In this document: positions 1-6,063 of the stretch, piece after piece
How the letters are laid out: every line of letters starts with the position of its first letter
How positions within the stretch are numbered: position 1 is the stretch's first letter
Notes under the pieces: model-generated
The model's input: the letters and a program-made list of their open reading frames with translations, nothing else
Told to the model about the DNA's origin: nothing
Databases searched by the model: none
NCBI GenBank assembly: GCA_031552535.1
Contig: JAVBMJ010000053.1
Span: forward strand, 1 to 9,243
Source of the DNA: JAVBMJ01 sp031552535
GTDB taxonomy: Bacteria > Bacteroidota > Bacteroidia > Bacteroidales > Rikenellaceae
Reading direction: 5' to 3'
DNA length: 9,243 nucleotides
Translations under genes and position numbers: made by a program

Positions 1-53
1 CCCATCTGCCATTGGGGTATCGTTGACTTTGTAGGACGGGAGAAAGTGCGGGC
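1..53. other. Left edge, unassigned; possible 3' end of a truncated gene
   Basis: On the plus strand frame 1 is open from the window edge to a TAG at 97-99, giving 32 residues that contain HWGIVDFVGREKVRAAM. The last third lies inside the palindrome that starts at 53, so a repeat may supply the stop codon. On the minus strand a frame starting at ATG 59-57 also runs off the edge (MAARTFSRPTKS...). I recognise neither peptide and the stretch is too short to choose between them. No gene is claimed. Confidence 0.2.
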
Positions 54-123
54 GGCCATGCGTGCTACGAGTCTGTCTAATTTTCCATCGGAAAATTAGA
101 CAGACTCTTAGCACGCATGGCCG
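53..123. repeat. Near-perfect long palindrome, 34-bp arms, 3-base loop
   Basis: Positions 53-86 pair with 90-123 around the loop ATC (87-89). Only one pair fails, C68 opposite T108. The inner part of each arm is GAGTCTGTCTAATTTTCC, the same sequence found at the right end of the repeat at 376-544. The outer part is GGCCATGCGTGCTA, which has no counterpart elsewhere in the window. The structure could be two insertion-sequence ends joined head to head, a cruciform or terminator-like hairpin, or a fold-back assembly artefact near the end of the sequence. The sequence alone does not decide between these. Confidence 0.9.
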
Positions 124-541
124 GAATCGGTCTGAGAAGGGTAGGTTCCGTCGATCAGCAGGCTCACCTTTTCTGCCGGTCGGATATGCCACCCCGGATG
201 GTTTCTTTGACGTTCATAGAAATCGTTTTTTAGGGTGCGGACACTATAGCCGCTGCTATTTGAGAAGTACTCAATTGTGTGTCCGTATTCGACCCATTGG
301 CGGAACCAAACCTGGCGATTGCTTGAGGTTATTTCTTTGCGGCGATATGTGTAAACTTTATCGCAATCTTGACACTAAGAAACTGTTTAATTTTCCTGTG
401 GAAAAAGATTTAAGTATATTCCGGTGATGATTTTTGTGTGAAAATAGAGGCGCATAGCGGTGTTCTATGTAACGAAATTTTCATGCGAAAAGCGGCCCGG
501 AAGAACTTATAATACTTTCCATAGAAAATTTAGACAGACTC
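69..541. mobile_element. Candidate decayed insertion sequence, 473 bp
   Basis: GAGTCTGTCTAA at 69-80 is matched by its exact reverse complement at 530-541, giving 12-bp perfect terminal inverted repeats. Similarity continues inward: TTTTCC follows at 81-86, and after one extra base TTTTC on the opposite strand at the right end. Between them lies the transposase remnant (108-374) on the minus strand. No open transposase of normal length is present, so the element could not move by itself. The interior has been rearranged: an inverted extra copy of one end sits at 96-107, and a second type of end (GAAACTGTTTAA, 379-390) sits inside. Alternatively the right end belongs only to the 169-bp repeat at 376-544 and the match to position 69 reflects a shared family of ends. 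No convincing target-site duplication is visible. Confidence 0.45.
108..374 (-). pseudogene. Transposase remnant (zinc-ribbon / HTH / start of DDE domain)
   Basis: Reading the minus strand from 374, immediately after an in-frame TAG (377-375), gives 88 codons to a TAA at 110-108. The peptide opens with CQDC followed by DKVYTYRR, which looks like the second knuckle of a zinc ribbon. Next come VWFRQWVEYGHTIEYFSN and SSGYSVRTLKNDF, which look like a helix-turn-helix, and then VSLLIDGTYP. The DGTY segment fits the first catalytic aspartate region of a DDE transposase, most like the IS256 variant with a zinc-binding N-terminus that is common in Bacteroidota; this family call is from memory of the motif order. 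The first zinc knuckle and start codon are lost where the repeat at 376 begins. Everything after DGTY is lost or scrambled at the palindrome. It is a fragment of a protein normally several hundred residues long and is certainly inactive. Confidence 0.65.
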
Positions 542-544
542 TTA
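376..544. repeat. 169-bp hairpin-forming dispersed repeat, copy B (MITE-like)
   Basis: The ends are imperfect inverted repeats: TAAGAAACTGTTTAATTTTC at the left and, on the opposite strand, TAAGAGTCTGTCTAAATTTTC at the right apart from small differences. The whole element can fold as one long interrupted hairpin. Stems are AAGTAT/ATACTT (412-417/512-517), TTCCGG/CCGGAA (419-424/497-502), a 14-pair stem with one bulged G (432-445/477-491), and CATAG/CTATG (453-457/465-469). The core starting GATGATTTTT, with AGGCGCATAG and TAACGA, is shared with copy A at 4240-4405 in the same orientation. It codes for nothing. It lies 36 bp past the stop of the Nudix gene, so its hairpin could end that transcript. 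Its two ends are of different subtypes, the left like copy A and the right like the candidate IS ends. Confidence 0.75.
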
Positions 545-580
545 CATTCGTCATCTCCGCAACAACGCTGCATAACCACC

Positions 581-1210
581 TCAATCGAAGATAGTATTGG
601 CATTACCCGTATGCCGCCTGTCGAAGATCATCTGGATCTGGGACAGCGTTACCCTTATTTCAGATAGTTCGGGGATCTCGTCCTCCCCGAAAAAACGGGC
701 ATCCAGCGTGTCGAACGAAGGTCGCATCCTGCCTCCGAGCAACCTGCAGCCGAAAAATATTTTATAGGAATAGTGAGGCTGCGGCGGGTGCGGATGGCAT
801 TTTTTATCTAAAACAGCTATCACCTCCACAGGTTCGACTTCATAGCCGGTCTCTTCGCGCACCTCTTTTACCGCAACCTCCGATGCAGTGTAACCCACAT
901 CGGCCCACCCTCCCGGCAACGACCAACAACCATCGGCCTTCTCCTGCACCAGCAGTAACCGCCCTTCGTCGTTAAAAACCACCGCACGAACGTCCACCTG
1001 GGGAGTTTTATACTCGCGTTCATTGATGAACACGCCGTCGAGAAGCTCCTCTATCCCGACTCTTCCCACGACAGCCATCATCCGGCGGGCAATATCGGTG
1101 AGCTCTTCATAGCGTTCGGTCTCATAAGGAGTAGTCGCGTATACCAACCCTACCTCTGCCAGCGCATTAACGCGCTTTATATAATTAAAAAGTTCGTCTC
1201 TTGCTGTCAT
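581..1210 (-). CDS. Nudix hydrolase with N-terminal Nudix_N domain
   Basis: This 209-residue cytosolic enzyme probably hydrolyses a nucleoside diphosphate linked to another moiety; ADP-ribose or CDP-choline type substrates are known for relatives, but the substrate cannot be read from sequence. Residues 1-60 (FNYIKRVNALAEVGLVYA, then ETERYEELTDIARRMM) match the Nudix_N type helical domain. The Nudix fold starts near residue 72 with VDVRAVVFNDEGRLLLVQE. The Nudix box runs from G100-G101 through KEVREETG (115-122), keeping the metal-binding EE pair. It departs from the general pattern: the conserved R is K115 and the first Glu is a Tyr (GY at 106-107), a variation usual in this subfamily. The start ATG (1210-1208) shares its A with the TAA of the small ORF upstream, which supports this start and suggests coupled translation. 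It is the last gene of the lnt-folC block and is followed by hairpin repeat B. Confidence 0.9.
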   Translation of the reverse strand: MTARDELFNYIKRVNALAEVGLVYATTPYETERYEELTDIARRMMAVVGRVGIEELLDGVFINEREYKTPQVDVRAVVFNDEGRLLLVQEKADGCWSLPGGWADVGYTASEVAVKEVREETGYEVEPVEVIAVLDKKCHPHPPQPHYSYKIFFGCRLLGGRMRPSFDTLDARFFGEDEIPELSEIRVTLSQIQMIFDRRHTGNANTIFD

Positions 1211-1317
1211 TATGCAGCTGTTATATCGGCAAAATTTTCCCGCTGGATAATTTCCCGTATCGCCTTTTTCATGGTAAAACCTTGCGGCACTATGATTTTA
1301 CCACCGCGATTTTGCAT
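1210..1317 (-). CDS. Small ORF, 35 residues, coupled to the Nudix gene
   Basis: I do not recognise this peptide. It starts at ATG 1317-1315, 19 bp after the folC stop, and ends with TAA at 1212-1210. That stop overlaps the Nudix ATG by one base (TAATG). The product begins MQNRGGKIIVPQGFTM and continues with a charged helix-like part, KKAIREIIQRENFADI. It has no signal peptide or membrane segment. Its frame stays open upstream to just inside the folC end, but the ATG at 1317 is the only ATG there. The tight packing on both sides, the TAATG junction and the protein-like composition argue for a translated small gene or leader peptide. It could instead be an accidental frame in a 126-bp spacer, or a remnant of a longer gene. 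It may function simply to bring ribosomes to the Nudix start, which has no Shine-Dalgarno. Confidence 0.5.
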   Translation of the reverse strand: MQNRGGKIIVPQGFTMKKAIREIIQRENFADITAA

Positions 1318-1336
1318 TGAAGATTTAAACAAGTTC

Positions 1337-2635
1337 TTAAAATGAGCGCAACAGATCGGCAACCACAAATGTGCTGCCACCGATGAATATCATATCTTCC
1401 TCGCCAGCCATGCCTTTCGCCCTTGCAAAAGCCTCCGCCACATTACCTGCAACCTCGCCCGTTAACCCGTAAGAGGCGGCCGCATCACGCAGGTGTTCCG
1501 CGTCGAGCGCCCTGCCTATGGATGGTTGTGTAAAAAAATAGCGCGCCGTGTGCGGCAGCAAAGGCAGCACTTTCGACACATCCTTATCTTTCACCATTCC
1601 GAAAACGATATAAAGATCACGATATTTCTGATGGGAGATCTGTTCGGAAACATACCTTAACCCGTGATCATTATGCCCGGTATCGCACACTATCAAGGGC
1701 GAATGCCCCAACACCTCCCAGCGTCCGCGCAGACCGGTGACGACACGTACCGAGCCGCAGCCGTGAGCCAATGCCCGGCGGCTTATGTTGAGGCGGCTGC
1801 AGCGGTTCAGAAGATCCACGGCGGCAACCACAGTAACTATATTGCGGCCCTGATATTCCCCCAGAAGGTCGAGTTCCAACGCACGTTGGGCCTTTGTCTG
1901 AAGTGTATGCACCACGAACGATTGCGCCGAATCCGATGCCGAAACCGTCGCACATGAATATGCCGAATCGGCGACAACCATTTCAGAACCCGAACCTTCG
2001 GCCGCAGCAGCAAACACGGGAAGGCTTTCTTTGTCGCTCTCGCCGATCACAACCGGCACGCCACGCTTGATTATACCCGCCTTCTCGGTTGCTATGGCAG
2101 CTATCGAACCGCCCAGCAGGTCGGTATGGTCGAGGCCGATATTCGTTATTATGCTCAGGATCGGCGTTATGATATTCGTGGCGTCGAGCCTGCCCCCGAG
2201 CCCGGTCTCTACAACTGCCACCTCGACCCCGTGCCTTGAAAAATGATCGAAAGCCATTGCGGCCGTCATCTCGAAAAACGACAACTCCAAACGCTCCATA
2301 TCGCTTTTGTAGCGCTCCACAAAAGCTACAACTTCGTCGCATGAAATCGTCTCGCTGCCGATCATGATCCGCTCGCGGAAATCCGTAAGGTGGGGCGATG
2401 TGTAGAGTCCTACCCTGTAACCGGCCGCAGTGAGGATCGAAGCCAGGATATGCGACACCGACCCCTTCCCGTTGGTTCCGGCCACATGAATTGTGAAATA
2501 GTTCCTGTGGGGAAAGCCCAGTATCGTATCTAAAGCCTCCATACGTTCAAGGCCGGGCTTATATGCTGTAGCCCCGTTGTGTTCGAACACCGGCAACGAG
2601 TTGAAAAGATAGTCGAGCGTACATGAATAGTCCAT
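1337..2635 (-). CDS. folC: Folylpolyglutamate synthase / dihydrofolate synthase
   Basis: FolC adds glutamate to folates with ATP, and in many bacteria also joins glutamate to dihydropteroate; it is cytosolic. The 432-residue product is of normal length. It has the P-loop GTNGKGS (53-59), TSPHLTDFRERI (79-90), ETGLGGRLDATN (143-154), the N-domain DHTDLLG (169-175) with the nearby ATEKAGIIK whose K185 is the expected carbamylated lysine, and the C-domain DTGHN (318-322), then VFGMVKDKD (344-352). The same frame is open 70 codons further upstream, to 2845, but that part overlaps lnt and reads as membrane-like junk. The ATG at 2635 puts MDYSCTLDYLFNSLPVF at the N-terminus as expected of FolC and leaves a 16-bp gap after the lnt stop. 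No strong Shine-Dalgarno is present. It is cotranscribed with lnt by spacing. Both domains look complete, so activity is expected. Confidence 0.95.
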   Translation of the reverse strand: MDYSCTLDYLFNSLPVFEHNGATAYKPGLERMEALDTILGFPHRNYFTIHVAGTNGKGSVSHILASILTAAGYRVGLYTSPHLTDFRERIMIGSETISCDEVVAFVERYKSDMERLELSFFEMTAAMAFDHFSRHGVEVAVVETGLGGRLDATNIITPILSIITNIGLDHTDLLGGSIAAIATEKAGIIKRGVPVVIGESDKESLPVFAAAAEGSGSEMVVADSAYSCATVSASDSAQSFVVHTLQTKAQRALELDLLGEYQGRNIVTVVAAVDLLNRCSRLNISRRALAHGCGSVRVVTGLRGRWEVLGHSPLIVCDTGHNDHGLRYVSEQISHQKYRDLYIVFGMVKDKDVSKVLPLLPHTARYFFTQPSIGRALDAEHLRDAAASYGLTGEVAGNVAEAFARAKGMAGEEDMIFIGGSTFVVADLLRSF

Positions 2636-2651
2636 AGCGGGAGTAATTGGG

Positions 2652-4223
2652 TCACGGAATAATATGATTGCGGCGGCGTATGCGGAAAGCGACGTAATAA
2701 AGCACAGAAAGGGCAAAAACCAACGCTGCCACACGCGCCACGGCGTCGCCGTAAAATGTATAGAAAGTATTGCTGTAGTTAAGATGGATGTTCGAAGTAA
2801 GCGTCCCGCACCGGTCCCATCCCAATACCGGCCCGACGTCTCCACGCTGGTTTATAAATCCCGAAATACCGGTATTCGCACTCCGGGCTATATCGCGGCG
2901 CATCTCTATGGCCCTGAGGCGTGCGAACGAGAAGTGCTGGCGGTAACCCTGCGTGTCACGCCACCAACCGTCGTTGGTAATTACGCACACCAATCCTGCC
3001 CCATTTTTGGCAAATCCGGTCATATACTCACCGTAGATCGATTCGAAACATATCGCCACCCCGCTTTTCGCTCCATCCCGCGACTCAAAAACACGCGGTG
3101 CGGGATCAAAGCCCAATTGCCCGCTGATTCCTCCCAGGTCCACTATCAGGAACTCCAGGTGCTTGAGCACTCCATAATATGGCATTTTTTCGACCCCCAC
3201 AACCAGTTTGGACTTGTGCCGCACCTGTATCCGGTTACAATCTACCGCCAGCGCAGAATTATAAACATCATACCAGTAGCCATATCCGGGCCGGGTACGC
3301 GCCGTAGGCGAAGACAGCGAGTTGGCATAAGTACGGTACGTCGTAGCCCCGGTGATCAATAGCGGGCAACAGTCCCTTCCGGCCGAAAACCCGCCCAAAG
3401 CACGCAATGACCTGGAGTCGCCGAGGCTCTCCTCCCACAAACCTTCATCTATCGCCGTCTCGGGCATCACCACAAAACCGGCATCGTCAGGAGCTTCGCC
3501 GGAGAGCGCAAGCATCAGGGAGGTTTGCCGGTCCTGACTCACCACGAATTTTTCACGGTAAGGGTCGATATTGGGCTGCACCACCGTGACCGTCTCCACC
3601 GGCCCCTGTTCTTTATAGGTGTAATAACGCACCAGCGACGCGCCCGCAGGCAACAATATCGCCAGTGCGGCCGCCACTACCCTACCCCGGCTGCGGGCAA
3701 CCACCATGCGGTCTATAAGCACATTAGACAACAATACCCACAGGCTGCCGCCGAACACACCGGTGTATTCGTACCACTGCACCAGTTTAACGTCACGGGC
3801 AAAGCCGTTGCCCAAAGTCAGCCACGGAAAAGATATTTCACCAACAGTATAGATATATTCTGCAGCGATCCAGCCGCATATCAGTACAACTGAAGCCAGC
3901 ACCTCGTTGGAACGCCGCCGCACACAGTGCCAAAGCATCACAACCCCACCCATCAGGACACAGGTGATCAATACCGACAGTATTGCCCCTATCGCCGCGG
4001 CATACCATATCCACCACGTGGTTATTCCGCTCCACAAGCCCAGGGCTATGGCAACCCAGAGATACATCTTCCAGAACGAACCTTTAATGCCGTCGTAGCT
4101 GCGGCTCACAGCCATCAGCGGTACGATGGCTGCCAGCAGGAACACTCCGCCCATACCGACCCAACCGGCCGACAACATCAGTCCGGACAGAATCGACATT
4201 AAGAAACGATACAGGTTTTTCAT
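2652..4223 (-). CDS. lnt: Apolipoprotein N-acyltransferase
   Basis: Lnt transfers an acyl chain from a phospholipid to the N-terminal cysteine of lipoproteins, the last step of lipoprotein maturation, in the inner membrane. The 523-residue protein has hydrophobic segments at about 8-37, 53-75, 77-99, 108-125, 153-173 and 182-200. A periplasmic nitrilase-like domain follows (about 209-480), and a last membrane segment lies at about 494-514. The catalytic triad is in place: E255 in VVMPETA, K337 in HKSKLVV, and C392 in AICFESIYG. E345, the equivalent of the second essential glutamate, is also present. FPWLTLGNGFA (132-142) and NDGWWRDTQGYRQHFSFAR (417-435) are further family signatures. The start ATG at 4223 gives a positively charged N-terminus (MKNLYR) before the first membrane segment. 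The gene starts 16 bp after repeat A, so any promoter of its own would lie within that repeat; otherwise it is read through from cysS. Confidence 0.95.
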   Translation of the reverse strand: MKNLYRFLMSILSGLMLSAGWVGMGGVFLLAAIVPLMAVSRSYDGIKGSFWKMYLWVAIALGLWSGITTWWIWYAAAIGAILSVLITCVLMGGVVMLWHCVRRRSNEVLASVVLICGWIAAEYIYTVGEISFPWLTLGNGFARDVKLVQWYEYTGVFGGSLWVLLSNVLIDRMVVARSRGRVVAAALAILLPAGASLVRYYTYKEQGPVETVTVVQPNIDPYREKFVVSQDRQTSLMLALSGEAPDDAGFVVMPETAIDEGLWEESLGDSRSLRALGGFSAGRDCCPLLITGATTYRTYANSLSSPTARTRPGYGYWYDVYNSALAVDCNRIQVRHKSKLVVGVEKMPYYGVLKHLEFLIVDLGGISGQLGFDPAPRVFESRDGAKSGVAICFESIYGEYMTGFAKNGAGLVCVITNDGWWRDTQGYRQHFSFARLRAIEMRRDIARSANTGISGFINQRGDVGPVLGWDRCGTLTSNIHLNYSNTFYTFYGDAVARVAALVFALSVLYYVAFRIRRRNHIIP

Positions 4224-4239
4224 CAGGTGATAAAAAAAT

Positions 4240-4405
4240 TTAGAAACTGTTTAAGAATATTACCGCAGTTATTTAATAGCTGTTTGCCGATGATTTTTCG
4301 CGGTGTGATGAGGCGAATAGTGGCTCCTATTTAACGAATCCCACCGTGGAAAAGCGCAGCAAACAGAAGAAAAGAACAAGAGTAATATTTTTAAACAGTT
4401 TCTTA
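4240..4405. repeat. 166-bp hairpin-forming dispersed repeat, copy A (MITE-like)
   Basis: Terminal inverted repeats of 24 bp, 4240-4263 and 4382-4405, match at 22 positions (type TAAGAAACTGTTTAA). Further stems inward are CTGTTTGC/GCAAACAG (4280-4287/4359-4366), a 15-base arm 4295-4309 pairing with 4338-4353 with one bulge and one mismatch, and AATAG/CTATT (4316-4320/4327-4331). The element is therefore one long interrupted hairpin with the same plan, size and orientation as copy B at 376-544. TTA directly precedes GAAACTG at the left end and follows CAGTTTC at the right, a possible 3-bp target duplication, though this is weak. No coding frame is supported. It separates cysS from lnt and may terminate or attenuate read-through, or carry promoter signals for lnt. 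Confidence 0.8.
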
Positions 4406-4438
4406 GACAAATACTCGGACTCCTTTACATAATACCCT

Positions 4439-4460
4439 TAGGGCGCGTTAATGTGCCCTA
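4439..4460 (-). terminator. Stem-loop at the cysS stop
   Basis: TAGGGC (4439-4444) pairs with GCCCTA (4455-4460), and the stem extends by three more pairs, two of them G-T wobbles, around the loop TTAA (4448-4451). The cysS stop codon TAG forms the first three bases of the stem on the transcribed strand. No run of T follows, so this is not a classic intrinsic terminator. It may be a transcript-end stabilising hairpin or a weak terminator ahead of repeat A. Confidence 0.35.
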
Positions 4461-5921
4461 ACTGTCAACCTCCCAATCGTACCCGTCCTTACGGTCTTTA
4501 ACCCTGATACCTATCTCGGTAAGACGGTTGCGTATCTTGTCCGAAGTGGCCCAGTCGTGTGCTGCCTTGGCCTCCATGCGCATCGACAACAGCATCTCGA
4601 CAAGCGGCGACACCAAATCGCGGCCCTCCCTTGCGGCTTCATCATCAATGCCGAGAACATCGAAAACCATCGTCCGCATACTCCCCGTCAGTTCTTCGAG
4701 ATCGCTCGCCGTAATAGAACCCTGCCCGTCGTACAGCTGGTTGATGGTCTTAACCCACTCGAAAAGAACCGCAACAGCCACCGGGGTATTGAGGTCGTCA
4801 TCCATAGCTGCATCGAAATCGCGCTTCAATGCCCCTACGTCGACCGTCGACACGCTGCCCGGCTTAATCTTGGGTAGCGTAGAGACGGCTTTCATCAGCC
4901 GGTCGAGCCCCTTTTCGGCAGCCTGCAGCGCCGCGTTCGAAAAATCGAGCGTGGAACGGTAATGCGCCTGAAGAATGAAGAACCGTATGGTCATAGGAGA
5001 ATAGGCCTGTTCGAGCAAAGGATGGCCGCCGTTGAAAAACTCATCGAGCGAGATCGAGTTGCCCAACGATTTGCCCATCTTACGGCCGTCCATCGTGATC
5101 ATGTTGTTGTGCATCCAGTAACGCGCCGACTCGTGGCCGCACGCAGCCACACCCTGCGCTATTTCGCATTCATGGTGCGGAAACATGAGGTCCATACCGC
5201 CACCGTGTATGTCGAACCTCTCGCCGAGGTACTTGGTGCTCATGGCCGAACACTCCAGGTGCCAGCCGGGAAACCCCTCGCCCCAGGGCGAAGGCCAACG
5301 CATGATGTGCTCGGGCGAAGCCTGTTTCCACAATGCGAAATCGAAAGGATTACGCTTGTCGTCCTGGCCTTCGAGCGTGCGCGTATTGGCTATCATCTCA
5401 TCGATATTGCGGCCCGACAACTTCCCGTAATTGTACGCGCGGTTGTATGCCTCTACATCGAAATAGACCGATCCGCCGCTCTCATATGCATACCCTGCCT
5501 CGAATATCTTCCCGATCATCTCTATCTGCTCGATAATGTGCCCCGAAGCCCGCGGCTCTATCGACGGAGAGAGGACGCCCAGTCGCTCCATATACTTGTG
5601 GTAACGTTCCGTGTAATAATGCGCCACCTCCATAGGTTCAAGCTGTTCCACCCTCGCTTTTTTCGCGATTTTATCCTCGCCCGAATCGGCGTCGTCGACC
5701 AGGTGCCCCACGTCGGTAATGTTTCGCACATATCTGACCCTGAACCCCTGATTGCGAAGGTAACGGAACAGCACGTCGAACGTTATGGCCGAACGTGCGT
5801 GCCCCAGATGCGGATCGCCATAGACCGTCGGTCCGCATACATAAACGCCCACAAACGGCGGGTTGTAAGGTATAAACTTCTCTTTAGTACGCGAAAGCGT
5901 GTTGTATATCGTGAATGCCAT
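4458..5921 (-). CDS. cysS: Cysteinyl-tRNA synthetase
   Basis: This class I enzyme charges tRNA-Cys with cysteine in the cytosol using ATP. The 487-residue product has a zinc-site cysteine in VYVCGPTVYG (C29), the HIGH motif as HLGH (38-41), NITDVGH (68-73), GWHLECSAM (219-227) with zinc ligand C224, GGGMDLMFPHHECEIAQ (240-256), and the KMSKS loop as KMGKS (281-285) followed by LGN. The C-terminal helical anticodon-binding part (about 355-487) is complete. The frame is open for ten more codons, to ATG 5951, but that start would fall inside a good -7 promoter box (5956-5948). The product of the ATG at 5921, MAFTIYNTLSRTKEKF, is the usual beginning of the family, so the shorter start is chosen. 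It is the first gene of the minus-strand series and diverges from the DUF2723 gene. Nothing suggests loss of function. Confidence 0.96.
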   Translation of the reverse strand: MAFTIYNTLSRTKEKFIPYNPPFVGVYVCGPTVYGDPHLGHARSAITFDVLFRYLRNQGFRVRYVRNITDVGHLVDDADSGEDKIAKKARVEQLEPMEVAHYYTERYHKYMERLGVLSPSIEPRASGHIIEQIEMIGKIFEAGYAYESGGSVYFDVEAYNRAYNYGKLSGRNIDEMIANTRTLEGQDDKRNPFDFALWKQASPEHIMRWPSPWGEGFPGWHLECSAMSTKYLGERFDIHGGGMDLMFPHHECEIAQGVAACGHESARYWMHNNMITMDGRKMGKSLGNSISLDEFFNGGHPLLEQAYSPMTIRFFILQAHYRSTLDFSNAALQAAEKGLDRLMKAVSTLPKIKPGSVSTVDVGALKRDFDAAMDDDLNTPVAVAVLFEWVKTINQLYDGQGSITASDLEELTGSMRTMVFDVLGIDDEAAREGRDLVSPLVEMLLSMRMEAKAAHDWATSDKIRNRLTEIGIRVKDRKDGYDWEVDS

Positions 5922-5947
5922 GCCGGTTGTTTTATCAAGACAATGGT

Positions 5948-5956
5948 GCAAATTTA
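5948..5956 (-). promoter_or_regulatory. Bacteroidota-type -7 box for cysS
   Basis: On the minus strand this reads TAAATTTGC, a full match to the TAnnTTTG -7 element used by the primary sigma factor of Bacteroidota. It lies 26 bp before the chosen cysS ATG, which would leave a leader of about 20 bases. A clear TTG-type -33 element is not seen at the expected distance; only a T-rich stretch (CTTTTA) is there. The position argues against the upstream ATG at 5951. Confidence 0.55.
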
Positions 5957-5999
5957 ACTCTTTCCACCTATTTAAAAGCCGATACTCATATTTTTTTTG

Positions 6000-6007
6000 T
6001 AATTTCG
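6000..6007 (+). promoter_or_regulatory. Weak candidate -7 box for the DUF2723 gene
   Basis: TAATTTCG differs from TAnnTTTG at one base and directly follows a run of eight T and a G (5991-5999). It would give a leader of about 50 bases. No -33 element is recognised. The AAGGAAG that abuts the ATG at 6064 is purine-rich but too close to be a normal Shine-Dalgarno sequence. Confidence 0.3.
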
Positions 6008-6063
6008 CGGCGGCGCGTAAATAAAACCGGAACCTGGCGCCGTTAACGGTTAAAAAAAGGAAG

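Noticed and set aside
115..119. Change in the Nudix box (Lys for Arg, Tyr for the first Glu) as a sign of inactivity
   Set aside because: The numbers are residues of the Nudix protein. The same pattern (GGWADVG followed by KEVREE) is usual in Nudix_N family members, and the metal-binding glutamates remain.
62..427. Plus-strand 121-codon frame in the left region
   Set aside because: It starts inside the palindrome, runs antisense to the transposase remnant and enters repeat B. Its product is rich in Arg and Cys without recognisable motifs.
2636..2845. 70-codon upstream extension of folC
   Set aside because: It lies within lnt in another frame, and the FolC family begins at the ATG at 2635, just after the lnt stop.
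2664..3362. 232-codon plus-strand frame opposite lnt
   Set aside because: It is antisense to the catalytic domain of lnt, which has all active-site residues; the frame has no family features.
5922..5951. Ten-codon upstream extension of cysS
   Set aside because: The alternative ATG falls in the -7 box TAAATTTGC, and the family N-terminus begins at MAFTIYN.
4962..5957. 331-codon plus-strand frame opposite cysS
   Set aside because: It is a shadow of a strongly conserved gene: no motif, His/Arg-rich product, and full overlap with cysS.
6036..6049. Palindromes GGCGCC and CCGTTAACGG upstream of the DUF2723 gene
   Set aside because: They are short, overlap each other in effect, and match no operator I know; chance is a sufficient explanation.
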